This document shows positions 14,656 through 23,471 of a DNA stretch of 64,000 bases, one piece after another (within the stretch, counting starts at the first letter, position 1; each line of letters begins with the position of its first letter). The notes under the pieces were generated by a model. That model was not told the DNA's origin. It did not search any database and saw only the letters and a program-made list of their open reading frames with translations. Both the position numbers and the translations under genes were made by a program. Origin of the DNA: Chitinophagaceae bacterium (GTDB lineage Bacteria > Bacteroidota > Bacteroidia > Chitinophagales > Chitinophagaceae); assembly GCA_019638615.1 (NCBI GenBank), contig JAHBTL010000004.1:226459-290458 (forward strand), given 5' to 3'.

Positions 14656-16077
14656 TCATGTATAGCCGAAGAGCCGCCGCTCCTTTATCATAGCTGCTAC
14701 CTCCGCAGGAACATGTGCTTCCCAGCCTTCTACGCCATCTTTGATCTGCTGCAGCACTGTATCCGTGCGTACCTGCAGGTTACTTTCATCAAAATGCCTG
14801 ATATCTTCAATTTTATTATTGGCGATCAGGTAACGGAATAAATCGACCAGTTGCGCGGGCGGGGAAAACCTGAGACAATTGCAGATGATGCCATCCCGTA
14901 AAGTTGGATAGATGAAGAGCTTTACTTTGCGACTGAACAGGGTGGCAAAGGATTCCAGGATACCGCCGGGCAGATCCATGTAATGTTCTTCCGAAAAAAT
15001 ATACTCCAGGTTAGGATAGCCCAATACCATACCCATTTTTAATTTGGTGATGGTGGAGAGATAAGCTACCAGCCTGAAATACCGTTGGAAATTGGATATC
15101 ATTACGGTTTGACCCAGTGAGCAAAGAACGTCTACCCGGTCAAGAAAATCTTTTTCATCAATATCGGCTTTTTCATCGGCGTTTCTTTCTTTAAGACCCT
15201 GGAGGGTGAGCTCATTGATAACCACCACATTTTCTTTGTCTACATCAGGTTCTTCCAGGAACTGCTTCACCCCCGTGCGCAACATATCCATATGCACGTT
15301 AATGACCGGTCGAAAACGACCGCGGAGTACTACAATGTGTTTTTTATATAAAACTTCAGAGGGTTGCCTGTTTTTTCCATCGGGCCCAAACAAGGCGGCA
15401 TCAGAAAATCCGTACTTCACCAGGTGCAGGCTCATCAGGCGATTGTCTACTTTGGTAAAAGCGGGCCCTTCAAAACGGATCATGTCAATCTGGATACGGT
15501 CTTTTTCAATATTGTCCATTAAAGACAACAGGAAGATCAACGGTATTTCACGATAATAGAAGCAGGCGTACAAAAGGTTTACACCCAGCACGCCGGTAGC
15601 CTGCTGCTGGCGGTTGTTGTTGTTGTCGAGCAATTTTACATGGAGCACCACATCGTTGGGGGTGCTATTGGGCGCATGCTGAAAGCGTACACCCATCCAT
15701 CCATGTCCCTCGTTTGTTTTATTGTAATTGATCGCAGATACGGTATCTGAAAATGCGAAGAATGTGGTGGTATCTCCTTTTAAGGCAGCCAGGCGCTCTA
15801 TTAAAAGCTGGTATTCATGATCCAGCATCGACAGCAGCCTTTCTTCACTCACATATCGTTTTTTTTGCTGAACGCCGTAGATGGCATCAGAGAACGTCAT
15901 GTCGTAAGCCGACATGGTTTTGGCAATGGTGCCCGAGGAGGCGCCCGCCTTAAAAAAGTTTGCCGCAACATCCTGTCCTGCGCCTATTTCCGCAAAAGAA
16001 CCATAGATCTCCGGGTTGAGATTGATCGCAAGCGCTTTTTGTTTGGTCCCGATGTCCTTGTTGTGGATGATACTCAT
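14656..16077 (-). CDS. Conserved Bacteroidota protein of unknown function
   Basis: The 473-residue protein has no signal peptide and no membrane segment. Its N terminus, 'KALAINLNPEIYGSFAEIGA' followed by 'GQDVAANFFKAGASSGTIAK' and 'TMSAYDMTFSDAIYG', is of a type I have seen repeatedly in Bacteroidota genomes under unreliable names (including nucleotidyltransferase and TonB receptor); neither is supported by what is visible. Other conserved-looking parts are 'MDNIEKDRIQIDMIRFEGPA', 'HMDMLRTGVKQFLEE', and 'GMVLGYPNLEYIFSEEHY'. It stands alone, facing away from the DUF62 gene upstream in coordinates. Confidence 0.75.
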   Translation of the reverse strand: MSIIHNKDIGTKQKALAINLNPEIYGSFAEIGAGQDVAANFFKAGASSGTIAKTMSAYDMTFSDAIYGVQQKKRYVSEERLLSMLDHEYQLLIERLAALKGDTTTFFAFSDTVSAINYNKTNEGHGWMGVRFQHAPNSTPNDVVLHVKLLDNNNNRQQQATGVLGVNLLYACFYYREIPLIFLLSLMDNIEKDRIQIDMIRFEGPAFTKVDNRLMSLHLVKYGFSDAALFGPDGKNRQPSEVLYKKHIVVLRGRFRPVINVHMDMLRTGVKQFLEEPDVDKENVVVINELTLQGLKERNADEKADIDEKDFLDRVDVLCSLGQTVMISNFQRYFRLVAYLSTITKLKMGMVLGYPNLEYIFSEEHYMDLPGGILESFATLFSRKVKLFIYPTLRDGIICNCLRFSPPAQLVDLFRYLIANNKIEDIRHFDESNLQVRTDTVLQQIKDGVEGWEAHVPAEVAAMIKERRLFGYT

Positions 16078-16365
16078 TGCTGTTTAAGTTAGTTGACTGA
16101 ATGGTGGCGTTCATGGCCTAACCTGCAAGCAATGTACATGGTTTCCCTGTAGGAAATCCTTCTGCAATATAAAATCATTTTCATATAAATCTAAACATTT
16201 CGTGCAGGTACCCTGCTACGGAGTAGTATAACGCGAGGGGAAGGCGGTGTGGTATGGTTGACAGGAAAATAAAAGCTTAATGAAATGCATTGCCAGTATA
16301 GCAATGGAAAATGCCGCTGTTCCCGGAATACGCTCAAGTTATATCCCCTGCACCGGCCATCCGGA

Positions 16366-17340
16366 TTAATTTTTAGCAGTTGGAATTCGGGCAGGGATAT
16401 TTCCCTGCTCAAAATAATATTTTACCGCTTCCTGCACTGCCTGCAGAGAACTATACTGCGGGTCATATTGTAATAACCGTTTTGCTTTTTCAATGCTGCC
16501 TGCGGGGCTATGGGCGATGTGATCCCAGGTTAATTCGGCATCCCGTTCACTTACGGTTTTCTTCCATTCGGGCCAGGGCAAAAAACGGAGTTTCGCTTCT
16601 TTACCAAACCATGCAGCCATCGCTATGGCGTATCCTCTTAAGGTAAGTGCCTGCTCTGATACCACGTGAAAGCTTTCTCCTGTGGCTGCCTCGCGATGCA
16701 CAATCGCTTTTTCAAAAGCCTGCGCTACGTCATCGGCATGAACATGGTGGAGTGTTTCCATTCCAATATTGGGCAAAACAATTTCTTCGCTCCTGGACAG
16801 CCTGATAAAAATTTCCGGGTTGAGATGACCGGCAGGGTTGATGGGAAGCCATCCCGGACCCGTAATATGACCGGGATGCAACAGGGTAACAGGAAAATTG
16901 TTTTCCCGGTGAAGTGACAGCAGGTATGCCTCAATCTTTGCCTTGTTAATACCGTATTCCCCAAAAGGTTTTCTCTCCTGCGCTTCGGTTGTGGGCACCT
17001 GTTCGCTGTGGCCGTGTACCCACATGGTACCGCAATGAATAAAATGCCGTACACTGCCCGTCAATGCTTCTGCCAGTTGAGCGGCACTTTCCGGTGTAAA
17101 ACAGATAAGGTCTATTACTGCATCTCCCTGTAGCGCTTTGACTTGTGAACCGAATTCCTTTTTTTCTTCGGCGGCAGCCCTGTCAATACAAACCTGCTGA
17201 ACAGCATTCCATGCAGGATGTGTATGATAGGGATCCCGTTGCCGGCGGCTTACGCAAATCACCTCGTGACCGGCATGTATCAACCGTGGGATAAGGTAAG
17301 AACCTATATGCCCGGTTCCTCCGATTACAACTATTTTCAT
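16366..17340 (-). CDS. NAD-dependent epimerase/dehydratase (extended SDR)
   Basis: This 324-residue Rossmann protein starts 'MKIVVIGGTGHIGSYLIPRL' with the GxxGxxG dinucleotide site. It has 'HFIHCGTMWVHG' (strand with the serine/threonine-like position) and 'YGINKAKIEAYLL' with the catalytic Tyr-x-x-x-Lys. It belongs to the extended short-chain dehydrogenases that act on nucleotide sugars or related compounds; the substrate cannot be told. It lies 48 bp downstream of the amidohydrolase on the same strand and is probably the third gene of that operon. Confidence 0.85.
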   Translation of the reverse strand: MKIVVIGGTGHIGSYLIPRLIHAGHEVICVSRRQRDPYHTHPAWNAVQQVCIDRAAAEEKKEFGSQVKALQGDAVIDLICFTPESAAQLAEALTGSVRHFIHCGTMWVHGHSEQVPTTEAQERKPFGEYGINKAKIEAYLLSLHRENNFPVTLLHPGHITGPGWLPINPAGHLNPEIFIRLSRSEEIVLPNIGMETLHHVHADDVAQAFEKAIVHREAATGESFHVVSEQALTLRGYAIAMAAWFGKEAKLRFLPWPEWKKTVSERDAELTWDHIAHSPAGSIEKAKRLLQYDPQYSSLQAVQEAVKYYFEQGNIPARIPTAKN

Positions 17341-17388
17341 GGCTGGGTTTGTATATGATTTTTTTATCTGACTTATTTCAAAAGGCGT

Positions 17389-18852
17389 TTAATCCCTGTA
17401 ATTCAAAGCGGGCTCCCTGTCGCCCAGCAACGCTTCATATTTATAATTGCCTTTTGCTGTCTTAAATTCTTCGGTAGCTTTTGTAATGATGGCCGGGTTG
17501 ATATACAGATCAATCGCTGTCATTGCCATTGTTTTTGCTGCCACCATCATTCCTTTAACGCCTATGTCAGTTCCTCCGGCTGTAACGGCCTGCCAGCTAT
17601 GCGCCGGAGTGCCGGGTACCCATGTAGCGGCGCTCATGCCAACCGTGGGCACAGCATAGCTTACGTCTCCCACATCTGTAGACCCGCCGCCGGCATCGGG
17701 CGTTGTTTTGAATGGCTTTATCCCGGCAGCGCTCCCGATAGCCGGTGCTTTAAATGTAAAAGTTGACTGGATTTTTTCAGCGAATTCAATTTCTTCCGCC
17801 GTATACGCGACACCTCCTGTTTGGTCGAGGTTTTTCTGCATAACTTCTCCCAAAGTTTTATTCAGGAGCATATCGTGCGTACCACCGATGATTTCATAAT
17901 CCATTGTTGTTTCCGTGCCGAGCGCAGCGCCCCGGGCAGCTTTTACTATTCTTTCAAAAATAGCTTTTGCTTCCTCTTTCCGGGGGTGGCGGACATAGTA
18001 GTATACTTCAGCAAAGTCAGGAACGATATTGGGCGCTTTGCCCCCGTTGGTAATTACGTAATGCAGTCTCGCTTCCTGCGGTATGTGTTCACGCATCATA
18101 TTCGCCATCACATTCATTGCTTCTACTGCGTCCAGTGCCGAACGGCCTTTATCGGGAGCGCCGGATGCGTGCGCCGCAATTCCTTTAAAACGAAATTTTG
18201 CGGATTTATTCGCCAGTGCGCTGGTCATCGTTACTTCATTATCGTCTCCGGGGTGCCAATGAATAACGGCATCCATGTCATTAAACAACCCTGCACGTAC
18301 CATATACACTTTACCGCTTCCTCCTTCTTCAGCGGGACAACCTAATACTTTTACCGTACCACTGATCTTTTTTTCTTCGATTAATTTTTTAATGGAAACG
18401 CCTGCGGCAACAGAAGCGGTGCCGAATAAATGATGCCCGCATGCATGTCCTGCATTTTTGCCATTGATAGATTTCTTCTCAGGAATGGCTTCCTGCGACA
18501 TGCCGGGCAAAGCGTCATACTCAGCCAGGATACCTATTACGGGTTTGCCGCTGCCATAGGTTGCCACAAAGGCGGTGGGAATTCCGGCTACGCCGGCTTC
18601 TACAGTGAACCCGTTATTTTTTAATGTTTGCTGAAGCAGTGCGGCGCTCTTAACTTCCTTATATCCCACTTCCGCAAAATTCCAGATCTCCATTGCGTTG
18701 CTCTTATACAAGCCGGCTTTGCTTTGTATATCCTGTACAGCCTCGGCTTTTAGCCGGTCAGCGGGGTCAGCGGGCTTTTTCTTTTGCGCGGAGACGCCAG
18801 AAGAAAGAAGCGTAATGGTAAAAGTGAAAATGATTGAAAGCAGATGCTTCAT
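17389..18852 (-). CDS. Secreted M20-family amidohydrolase
   Basis: From ATG 18852 the protein has 487 residues with signal peptide 'LLSIIFTFTITLLSSGVSAQ'; the frame extends to 18927, but without a signal-like start. Metal-site motifs of the M20 amidohydrolase (AbgB-like) group are visible: 'NAGHACGHHLFGTASVA', 'CPAEEGGSGKVYMV', 'AVIHWHPGDDN', 'FKGIAAHASGAPDKGRSALD' and the final 'GTPAHSWQAV'. Such enzymes cut amide bonds of N-acyl amino acids or aminobenzoyl-glutamate. It sits between an aminotransferase (53 bp upstream) and an epimerase, so removal of an acyl or amino group from an unusual amino compound is a reasonable guess. Confidence 0.88.
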   Translation of the reverse strand: MKHLLSIIFTFTITLLSSGVSAQKKKPADPADRLKAEAVQDIQSKAGLYKSNAMEIWNFAEVGYKEVKSAALLQQTLKNNGFTVEAGVAGIPTAFVATYGSGKPVIGILAEYDALPGMSQEAIPEKKSINGKNAGHACGHHLFGTASVAAGVSIKKLIEEKKISGTVKVLGCPAEEGGSGKVYMVRAGLFNDMDAVIHWHPGDDNEVTMTSALANKSAKFRFKGIAAHASGAPDKGRSALDAVEAMNVMANMMREHIPQEARLHYVITNGGKAPNIVPDFAEVYYYVRHPRKEEAKAIFERIVKAARGAALGTETTMDYEIIGGTHDMLLNKTLGEVMQKNLDQTGGVAYTAEEIEFAEKIQSTFTFKAPAIGSAAGIKPFKTTPDAGGGSTDVGDVSYAVPTVGMSAATWVPGTPAHSWQAVTAGGTDIGVKGMMVAAKTMAMTAIDLYINPAIITKATEEFKTAKGNYKYEALLGDREPALNYRD

Positions 18853-18904
18853 CTGTTGCGCGTTTAGATACGCAATATACGGGATATGAACATTTGAAAT
18901 ATGA

Positions 18905-20263
18905 TTAATAGCAATGCTGATCCGCAATTTTCAGCGCTTCGGATAGGATCGCAAGCCCTTCTTCAATTTGCTCAACAGTAATACAAAGCGGCGGCGCGAT
19001 AAAGATATAGTTCCACCGTACAAAAGTATACATACCAAGTTTCCTGATACAGGCGGCCACTTCGTTCATGATCTTCATTTCATCCGCTTTCGCATTGTAG
19101 GGAGCCATTGGTTCTTTTGTCTCCCGGTTTTTTACCAGCTCAATGCAGCCCAGTAAGCCTGTATTTCTAAAGTCGCCGATGCTTGGATGAACAGCCTGCA
19201 TTTCTTTCACACGCTTTTCGATATACTTTCCCATAGCTGCTGCGTTGGCAATCATATTCTCGTCCTCGTATATGCTTAATACTTCCAGTGCGGCAGCACA
19301 GCTCACCGGGTGTGCGGAATAGGTCAAGCCCAGCCATAATACCTGGTCGTTGAATCTTTCAGCAATTTTATCACTCACCATCAGTGCGCCCAGCGGCAAA
19401 TACCCTGCAGTGATCCCTTTTGCCGTAGCGATCATATCAGGGATCACGCCATGGAAATCGACTCCGAACCAGTGACCCGTTCTTCCAAAGCCGCTCATCA
19501 CTTCGTCTGCTATCAATAATATATCATACTTATCGCAGAGCGCCCTTACCTGCTTCAGGTAGCCTTCGGGATATTTGATACAACCCGAAGTGCCGCTTTC
19601 TCCTTCCATAATAATAGCTGCAATGGTTTCAGGACCTTCAAACTGTATCACCCGTTCAATATGATTGATACATCCTTTGGTGCACCCGTGCGGTCCCGGC
19701 TGCGACCAGGGGCAGCGGTAACAGTAGGGGTCTTCCAGGTGAACAATATTTCCCAATTGCTGGCTGTCGTGTGGTATTTTTCTTGGATCTCCCCCGGCGC
19801 TCATAGCACCGTAAGATGCCCCATGAAAAGACCGGTATCTTGCCAGTATTTTATATTTGCCTGTATAAAGCCTTGCAAGCTTAATGGCGTTTTCAATAGA
19901 TTCTGCGCCGCCGGTGGTAAATAAGGTTTTGGTGATTCCCTGCGGGGCGATTTCAGCCAGCTTTTTGCCCAGGTCTCCGCGTGCTTTTGTAGCGCAACTC
20001 GGGGTAACGTAGCTGATCTGGTTCATTTGCTGTAATACGGCTGCGCCAACCCGCGGGTGCCCGTGACCGATATTTACGTTCATTAATCCGGATGAAAAAT
20101 CCAGCCATCTCTTTCCATCGTAATCATAAAAATAAACGCCTTCTCCTCTCTCTACCAATATAGGATTGATCCCTTTTTGCTTGCTCCACGAAAAAAGAGT
20201 GTAATCCAGGTTATCCTGAAGTATTGCTGAAGACAGTTCCGGCTGAGGGATAGCTTTATTCAT
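18905..20263 (-). CDS. Class III PLP-dependent aminotransferase
   Basis: ATG 20263 gives 452 residues; an in-frame ATG at 20299 adds 12. Class III signatures are clear: 'FSSGLMNVNIGHGHPRV', 'LFTTGGAESIENAIKLAR', 'LIADEVMSGFGRTG' with the cofactor-binding Asp near residue 253, and 'IATAKGITAGYLPLGA' with the Schiff-base lysine near 282. A four-cysteine stretch, 'CYRCPWSQPGPHGCTKGC' near 181-198, is seen in a subgroup of this family. The substrate is probably an omega-amino compound (beta-alanine, taurine or similar). It is first in a three-gene minus-strand operon. A palindrome lies just upstream at 20289-20323. Confidence 0.9.
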   Translation of the reverse strand: MNKAIPQPELSSAILQDNLDYTLFSWSKQKGINPILVERGEGVYFYDYDGKRWLDFSSGLMNVNIGHGHPRVGAAVLQQMNQISYVTPSCATKARGDLGKKLAEIAPQGITKTLFTTGGAESIENAIKLARLYTGKYKILARYRSFHGASYGAMSAGGDPRKIPHDSQQLGNIVHLEDPYCYRCPWSQPGPHGCTKGCINHIERVIQFEGPETIAAIIMEGESGTSGCIKYPEGYLKQVRALCDKYDILLIADEVMSGFGRTGHWFGVDFHGVIPDMIATAKGITAGYLPLGALMVSDKIAERFNDQVLWLGLTYSAHPVSCAAALEVLSIYEDENMIANAAAMGKYIEKRVKEMQAVHPSIGDFRNTGLLGCIELVKNRETKEPMAPYNAKADEMKIMNEVAACIRKLGMYTFVRWNYIFIAPPLCITVEQIEEGLAILSEALKIADQHCY

Positions 20264-20288
20264 TTTGATAATATTTGGATCTTGTTGG

Positions 20289-20323
20289 CAGGGTTCCAAA
20301 CCTTCTAAAGGTTCTGAACCCTG
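20289..20323. repeat. Dispersed palindrome
   Basis: CAGGGTTC (20289-20296) pairs with GAACCCTG (20316-20323), and AAACCTT with AAAGGTT inside. A related palindrome lies at 21687-21717, so one copy flanks each side of the type IX cargo gene. On the plus strand it is followed by a T run. Confidence 0.6.
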
Positions 20324-20506
20324 TATTTTTTTACAACAAATCTAAGCTGAATTCAAAAATCTTTTGTTGTCTATTCCGGCTGTTGGTTAACTTATTTTGT
20401 CTATGACATCCCGGAAAATGAGAAAATGGGCGCTCCTTTGTATATTGTATGATCAGATACCTTAATTTTACCTTATACTTTCATTATCCATTTAAGCCTC
20501 ACTTGC

Positions 20507-21643
20507 ATGAAGAAACTTTATTTTCTAACCTTTTCATTGTGCTTAACATTCCTGCTTTTCTTTTTCGCCGCCTCAGCGCAAAATCTGATTGTAAATCCTT
20601 CGGCGGAACAGGTACCGACTTCCAATGGCTGGACTGCCGCTCAAACGATCGGTTCTAATTGTTTTGGAGGTGGAGGGTGGCGAATAGATGGTGGCAATCC
20701 CAATGGTTTTCCTGCTGCCCAGGAAGGCGCCTATTTTTTCTACCCGGGTTGTGGCGGTGTTACCGGCTCGAACCTGAAGTTTGAGTTATACCAGGATATT
20801 GATGTGTCTTCTGAAGCCACTGTCATTGATGCGGGCCATTATGTGGTCACATTTTCCGGGTATAAGCAGTCTTACGACCAGACGGAGGCAGATTCGGCTG
20901 CAATGGTTGTAGAATTCAGGGATGCCTCAAGGCCTGATCCTGTGATATTAGGATATATTACTACAGATACTGCTGCCAATACAGACGGTTGGACATTGTA
21001 TAATATGGCCGAGACGGCTCCGTCTGGCACAAGAACCATACGCGTAAGGCTGATCGGACATTCCTTTAACGGTACTTCCGTTGACAGCTATTTCGACAAT
21101 CTTTCACTTACTGCCACCAACACCCTTCCGGTAAATTGGGTATCTTTTACGGCCATGGCCTCCGCGCAGCAAAGCCTGCTGAAATGGCAAACCAGCCATG
21201 AAATAAATAACAAGGGATTTTATATTGAAAGATCCGCAAATGGCGTTGCCTGGGAAACGATCGGGTTTGTGGCCGCTGCCGCGGGTAGCGCTAGTATTTA
21301 TGAATACCAGTTTGCTGATGCTCAACCCGCTATTGGCATCAACTATTACAGGATTAAGCAACAAGACCTGGACGGGAAATATGAATATTCATCCGTCAGG
21401 AATGTGCAGCACCAATATTCGGGACGCACATTCATTTTTCCCAACCCGGCTGATAATCACCTGTCAATAGTGACACAGGAAAACAAATTTAAAGCACAAA
21501 TCATCCATTCAGATGGCAGGGTTGCTGCTACCTTTATCAACGAGAAGAATATATCTATTCAACATCTCCATCCCGGGGTGTATTACCTGAGACTGGTGTA
21601 TGAAAACAATAGGGTAGAAAACCTGAAACTCCTGAAACATTAG
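20507..21643 (+). CDS. Secreted protein with type IX secretion C-terminal sorting domain
   Basis: This 378-residue protein has a signal peptide ('LCLTFLLFFFAASAQ'). An N-terminal carbohydrate-binding-like jelly roll starts 'NLIVNPSAEQVP' and includes 'KFELYQDIDVSSEATVIDAG' and 'SYFDNLSLTATN'. A fibronectin-like segment follows ('LPVNWVSFTAMASAQQSLLK', 'IERSANGVAWETIGFV', 'NYYRIKQQDLDGKYEYS'), then a C-terminal sorting domain ('FIFPNPADNHLSI', 'HLHPGVYYLRLV', 'NLKLLKH'). These features mark a type IX cargo released from or fixed to the cell surface, possibly an adhesin. No catalytic domain is seen. Confidence 0.88.
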   Translation: MKKLYFLTFSLCLTFLLFFFAASAQNLIVNPSAEQVPTSNGWTAAQTIGSNCFGGGGWRIDGGNPNGFPAAQEGAYFFYPGCGGVTGSNLKFELYQDIDVSSEATVIDAGHYVVTFSGYKQSYDQTEADSAAMVVEFRDASRPDPVILGYITTDTAANTDGWTLYNMAETAPSGTRTIRVRLIGHSFNGTSVDSYFDNLSLTATNTLPVNWVSFTAMASAQQSLLKWQTSHEINNKGFYIERSANGVAWETIGFVAAAAGSASIYEYQFADAQPAIGINYYRIKQQDLDGKYEYSSVRNVQHQYSGRTFIFPNPADNHLSIVTQENKFKAQIIHSDGRVAATFINEKNISIQHLHPGVYYLRLVYENNRVENLKLLKH

Positions 21644-21686
21644 TAAGAAGCGCAAATAATTTCTTTCAGCACAAGGCCAACCTGCA

Positions 21687-21717
21687 GGGTTTCCAACTTT
21701 TTAAAAGTTGGAAACCC
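21687..21717. terminator. Bidirectional stem-loop between convergent genes
   Basis: GGGTTTCCAACTTT pairs with AAAGTTGGAAACCC and is followed by TTT. It lies between the convergent type IX cargo gene and the DUF4832 gene, a normal place for a shared terminator. It is similar to the palindrome at 20289. Confidence 0.6.
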
Positions 21718-21770
21718 TTTCTGTAAAAGCAGGGGAGGATAAGCCAGGTTAAATAATTTCAACTTAATAA

Positions 21771-23252
21771 TTACTGAACGATAATTTCTCCTATCTTATA
21801 AAATCCGTCAGGCAATTTCCGGTTATCTTTCAGCGGTAGTTCAACCGGCTTGTTATGAAATCCGCATTCATCCCGCAGTCCGATGGCTATATCATAAACA
21901 CCTGTCCGCATGCTTTCGTTTATCGTGATGGGATGGTGTTCGGCAATGATCTCTCCCGGCAACCAGTTGCGGCAATCGGAACCTGTTAATTCCTGTATGA
22001 ATCTTTTTCCATCCTGCTTGCTGATCAATGCTACCGATAAAATAAACTTATGATAGGCAGGCGCTACGCCGTGATTTTCCCAGGTGAGCCGTAAATAATT
22101 GCGGTTACTGTTCTTACGCAGGGTATCCGGCAACATGGCGAATTTCGGGAAATACCAGTAGCCCGCGATGTTTGCAATCTTTTTTGCGTAGTCATAATTT
22201 TCCCGAAGCCATTCACGCGGGTAGTGATGAAACCCTACCAGCGACGCATGGGTTTCGTAAACCGCTTTCAGCAAGCCCTCGCCATTGTTCCACATATTGC
22301 CTTTCACCACATCTCCGTAGTGATCAGATTCAAGCACCACTGGAATTTTTTTATAGGTGGCAGAGAAAAGCTCCGGCGTACGGATGCAGGATGGACCAAA
22401 CCCGAGATTTTTATACCATTCCACATTTCCGCTGTCATCCCTGAAACCGATGCCGTTTTTCAATGCATAGTCGAAAATTACATAATCCGACCCGTCATCT
22501 GTATCGCGTTGTCCTATGGCATCATCGCTGATGATAAGCGTTGTTTTCTTATACCAGCGCTTATGCAGGTCAATATGCAGCTTTATGATTTCAACAGGAA
22601 TGTCTTTCCAGCCGGAATAGGCAGTATGCGCTTCGCCCCAGTCGCCCATACTTCCGATATCAATATATTCCACCCAGGGCTTGCCATCGTACCGTTCAGC
22701 AAATGCTTTATGAAAATTGTTCAGTTTCTGCAAAAAAACAGGATCATCATAATCCGGCGCCCAGGCTTTTATTCTTAGGTCAGGATGATCGATAAAGGTT
22801 CCTTTGGCGCCTGCAAGTCTTACCCATTCGGGTGTTGCATATACGATATTCGTTTCTTTACATGTTATGCGGAAGGAAACGGGATGTCCCCATTTTACCC
22901 ATTTCTGAACAAGGGTGTCTATTACTGCCCAGTTGTAAACGCCTTCCTTTGGTTCCAGGTGGCTCCACGCCAGCCTGAAATAAATATCATTCAACCCCGG
23001 GAAATCAGAAAGAGAATCATTGACAGCTAACCGGTTCCCGTAATTAGATATGCTATTGCTGAAATAATGCACGCTCCATCCTTTGTGTGGGTTGGCACAA
23101 ACTTTAACGCTGTCCCAATACCTTTCAAGATTAAAGAAACTGCGGTTTTTGTAAGTGCCTTTGCCTTTTTCAGGATCAGTGCCAAGCGCCTGTGAAAAGG
23201 AAAATGTATGGAACAACAATAGTAATAAAGTGAGAAAGACAACCTGCTTCAT
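21771..23252 (-). CDS. DUF4832 glycoside-hydrolase-like secreted protein
   Basis: ATG 23252 gives 493 residues with signal peptide 'VVFLTLLLLLFHTFSFSQ'; the frame extends upstream into repeat sequence. 'ANPHKGWSVHYF', 'YFRLAWSHLEPKEGVYNW', 'VSFRITCKETN' and 'YIDIGSMGDWGEAHT' fit a TIM-barrel like GH42/GH-A enzymes, with the glutamate of 'GDWGEAH' at the usual acid/base place. The C-terminal third (from 'MLPDTLRKNSNRNYLRLTWE') fits DUF4832, a beta-sandwich. The substrate is unknown. It is the only recognisable polysaccharide-active protein near Sus system 1, and lies beyond the M14 peptidase gene on the same strand. Confidence 0.75.
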   Translation of the reverse strand: MKQVVFLTLLLLLFHTFSFSQALGTDPEKGKGTYKNRSFFNLERYWDSVKVCANPHKGWSVHYFSNSISNYGNRLAVNDSLSDFPGLNDIYFRLAWSHLEPKEGVYNWAVIDTLVQKWVKWGHPVSFRITCKETNIVYATPEWVRLAGAKGTFIDHPDLRIKAWAPDYDDPVFLQKLNNFHKAFAERYDGKPWVEYIDIGSMGDWGEAHTAYSGWKDIPVEIIKLHIDLHKRWYKKTTLIISDDAIGQRDTDDGSDYVIFDYALKNGIGFRDDSGNVEWYKNLGFGPSCIRTPELFSATYKKIPVVLESDHYGDVVKGNMWNNGEGLLKAVYETHASLVGFHHYPREWLRENYDYAKKIANIAGYWYFPKFAMLPDTLRKNSNRNYLRLTWENHGVAPAYHKFILSVALISKQDGKRFIQELTGSDCRNWLPGEIIAEHHPITINESMRTGVYDIAIGLRDECGFHNKPVELPLKDNRKLPDGFYKIGEIIVQ

Positions 23253-23290
23253 ACTGCTTTTTTTATGTGCATTTTTTTGCGATGCGATAT

Positions 23291-23393
23291 TTTCACGCAG
23301 TGTGCGCGGCGGGGCAGCGTACACAACAAAATTTCCTTTGCGGTCTTTGCTTCCCTGCCTGCCGGCAGGCTGGTCTGCGCCCGCTGCGTGAAA
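23291..23393. repeat. Remnant of the 'TTTCACGC...GCGTGAAA' dispersed repeat
   Basis: TTTCACGCAG (23291-23300) pairs with CTGCGTGAAA (23384-23393). Inside are CCTTTGCGGTCTTTGC and a nested CCTGCCTGCCGGCAGG hairpin. Related pieces occur at 36794-36829 and 38745-38783. Confidence 0.65.
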
Positions 23394-23471
23394 TGTCCCC
23401 GCCATATCATATGCTAATTTTTTTCGAACTTACAACCAATATTAAAGTAAAGACAAACGTTACTCAACTCC

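Noticed and set aside
17821-18345. 174-codon plus-strand open frame
   Set aside because: It is antisense to the M20 amidohydrolase, whose motifs on the minus strand are unmistakable.
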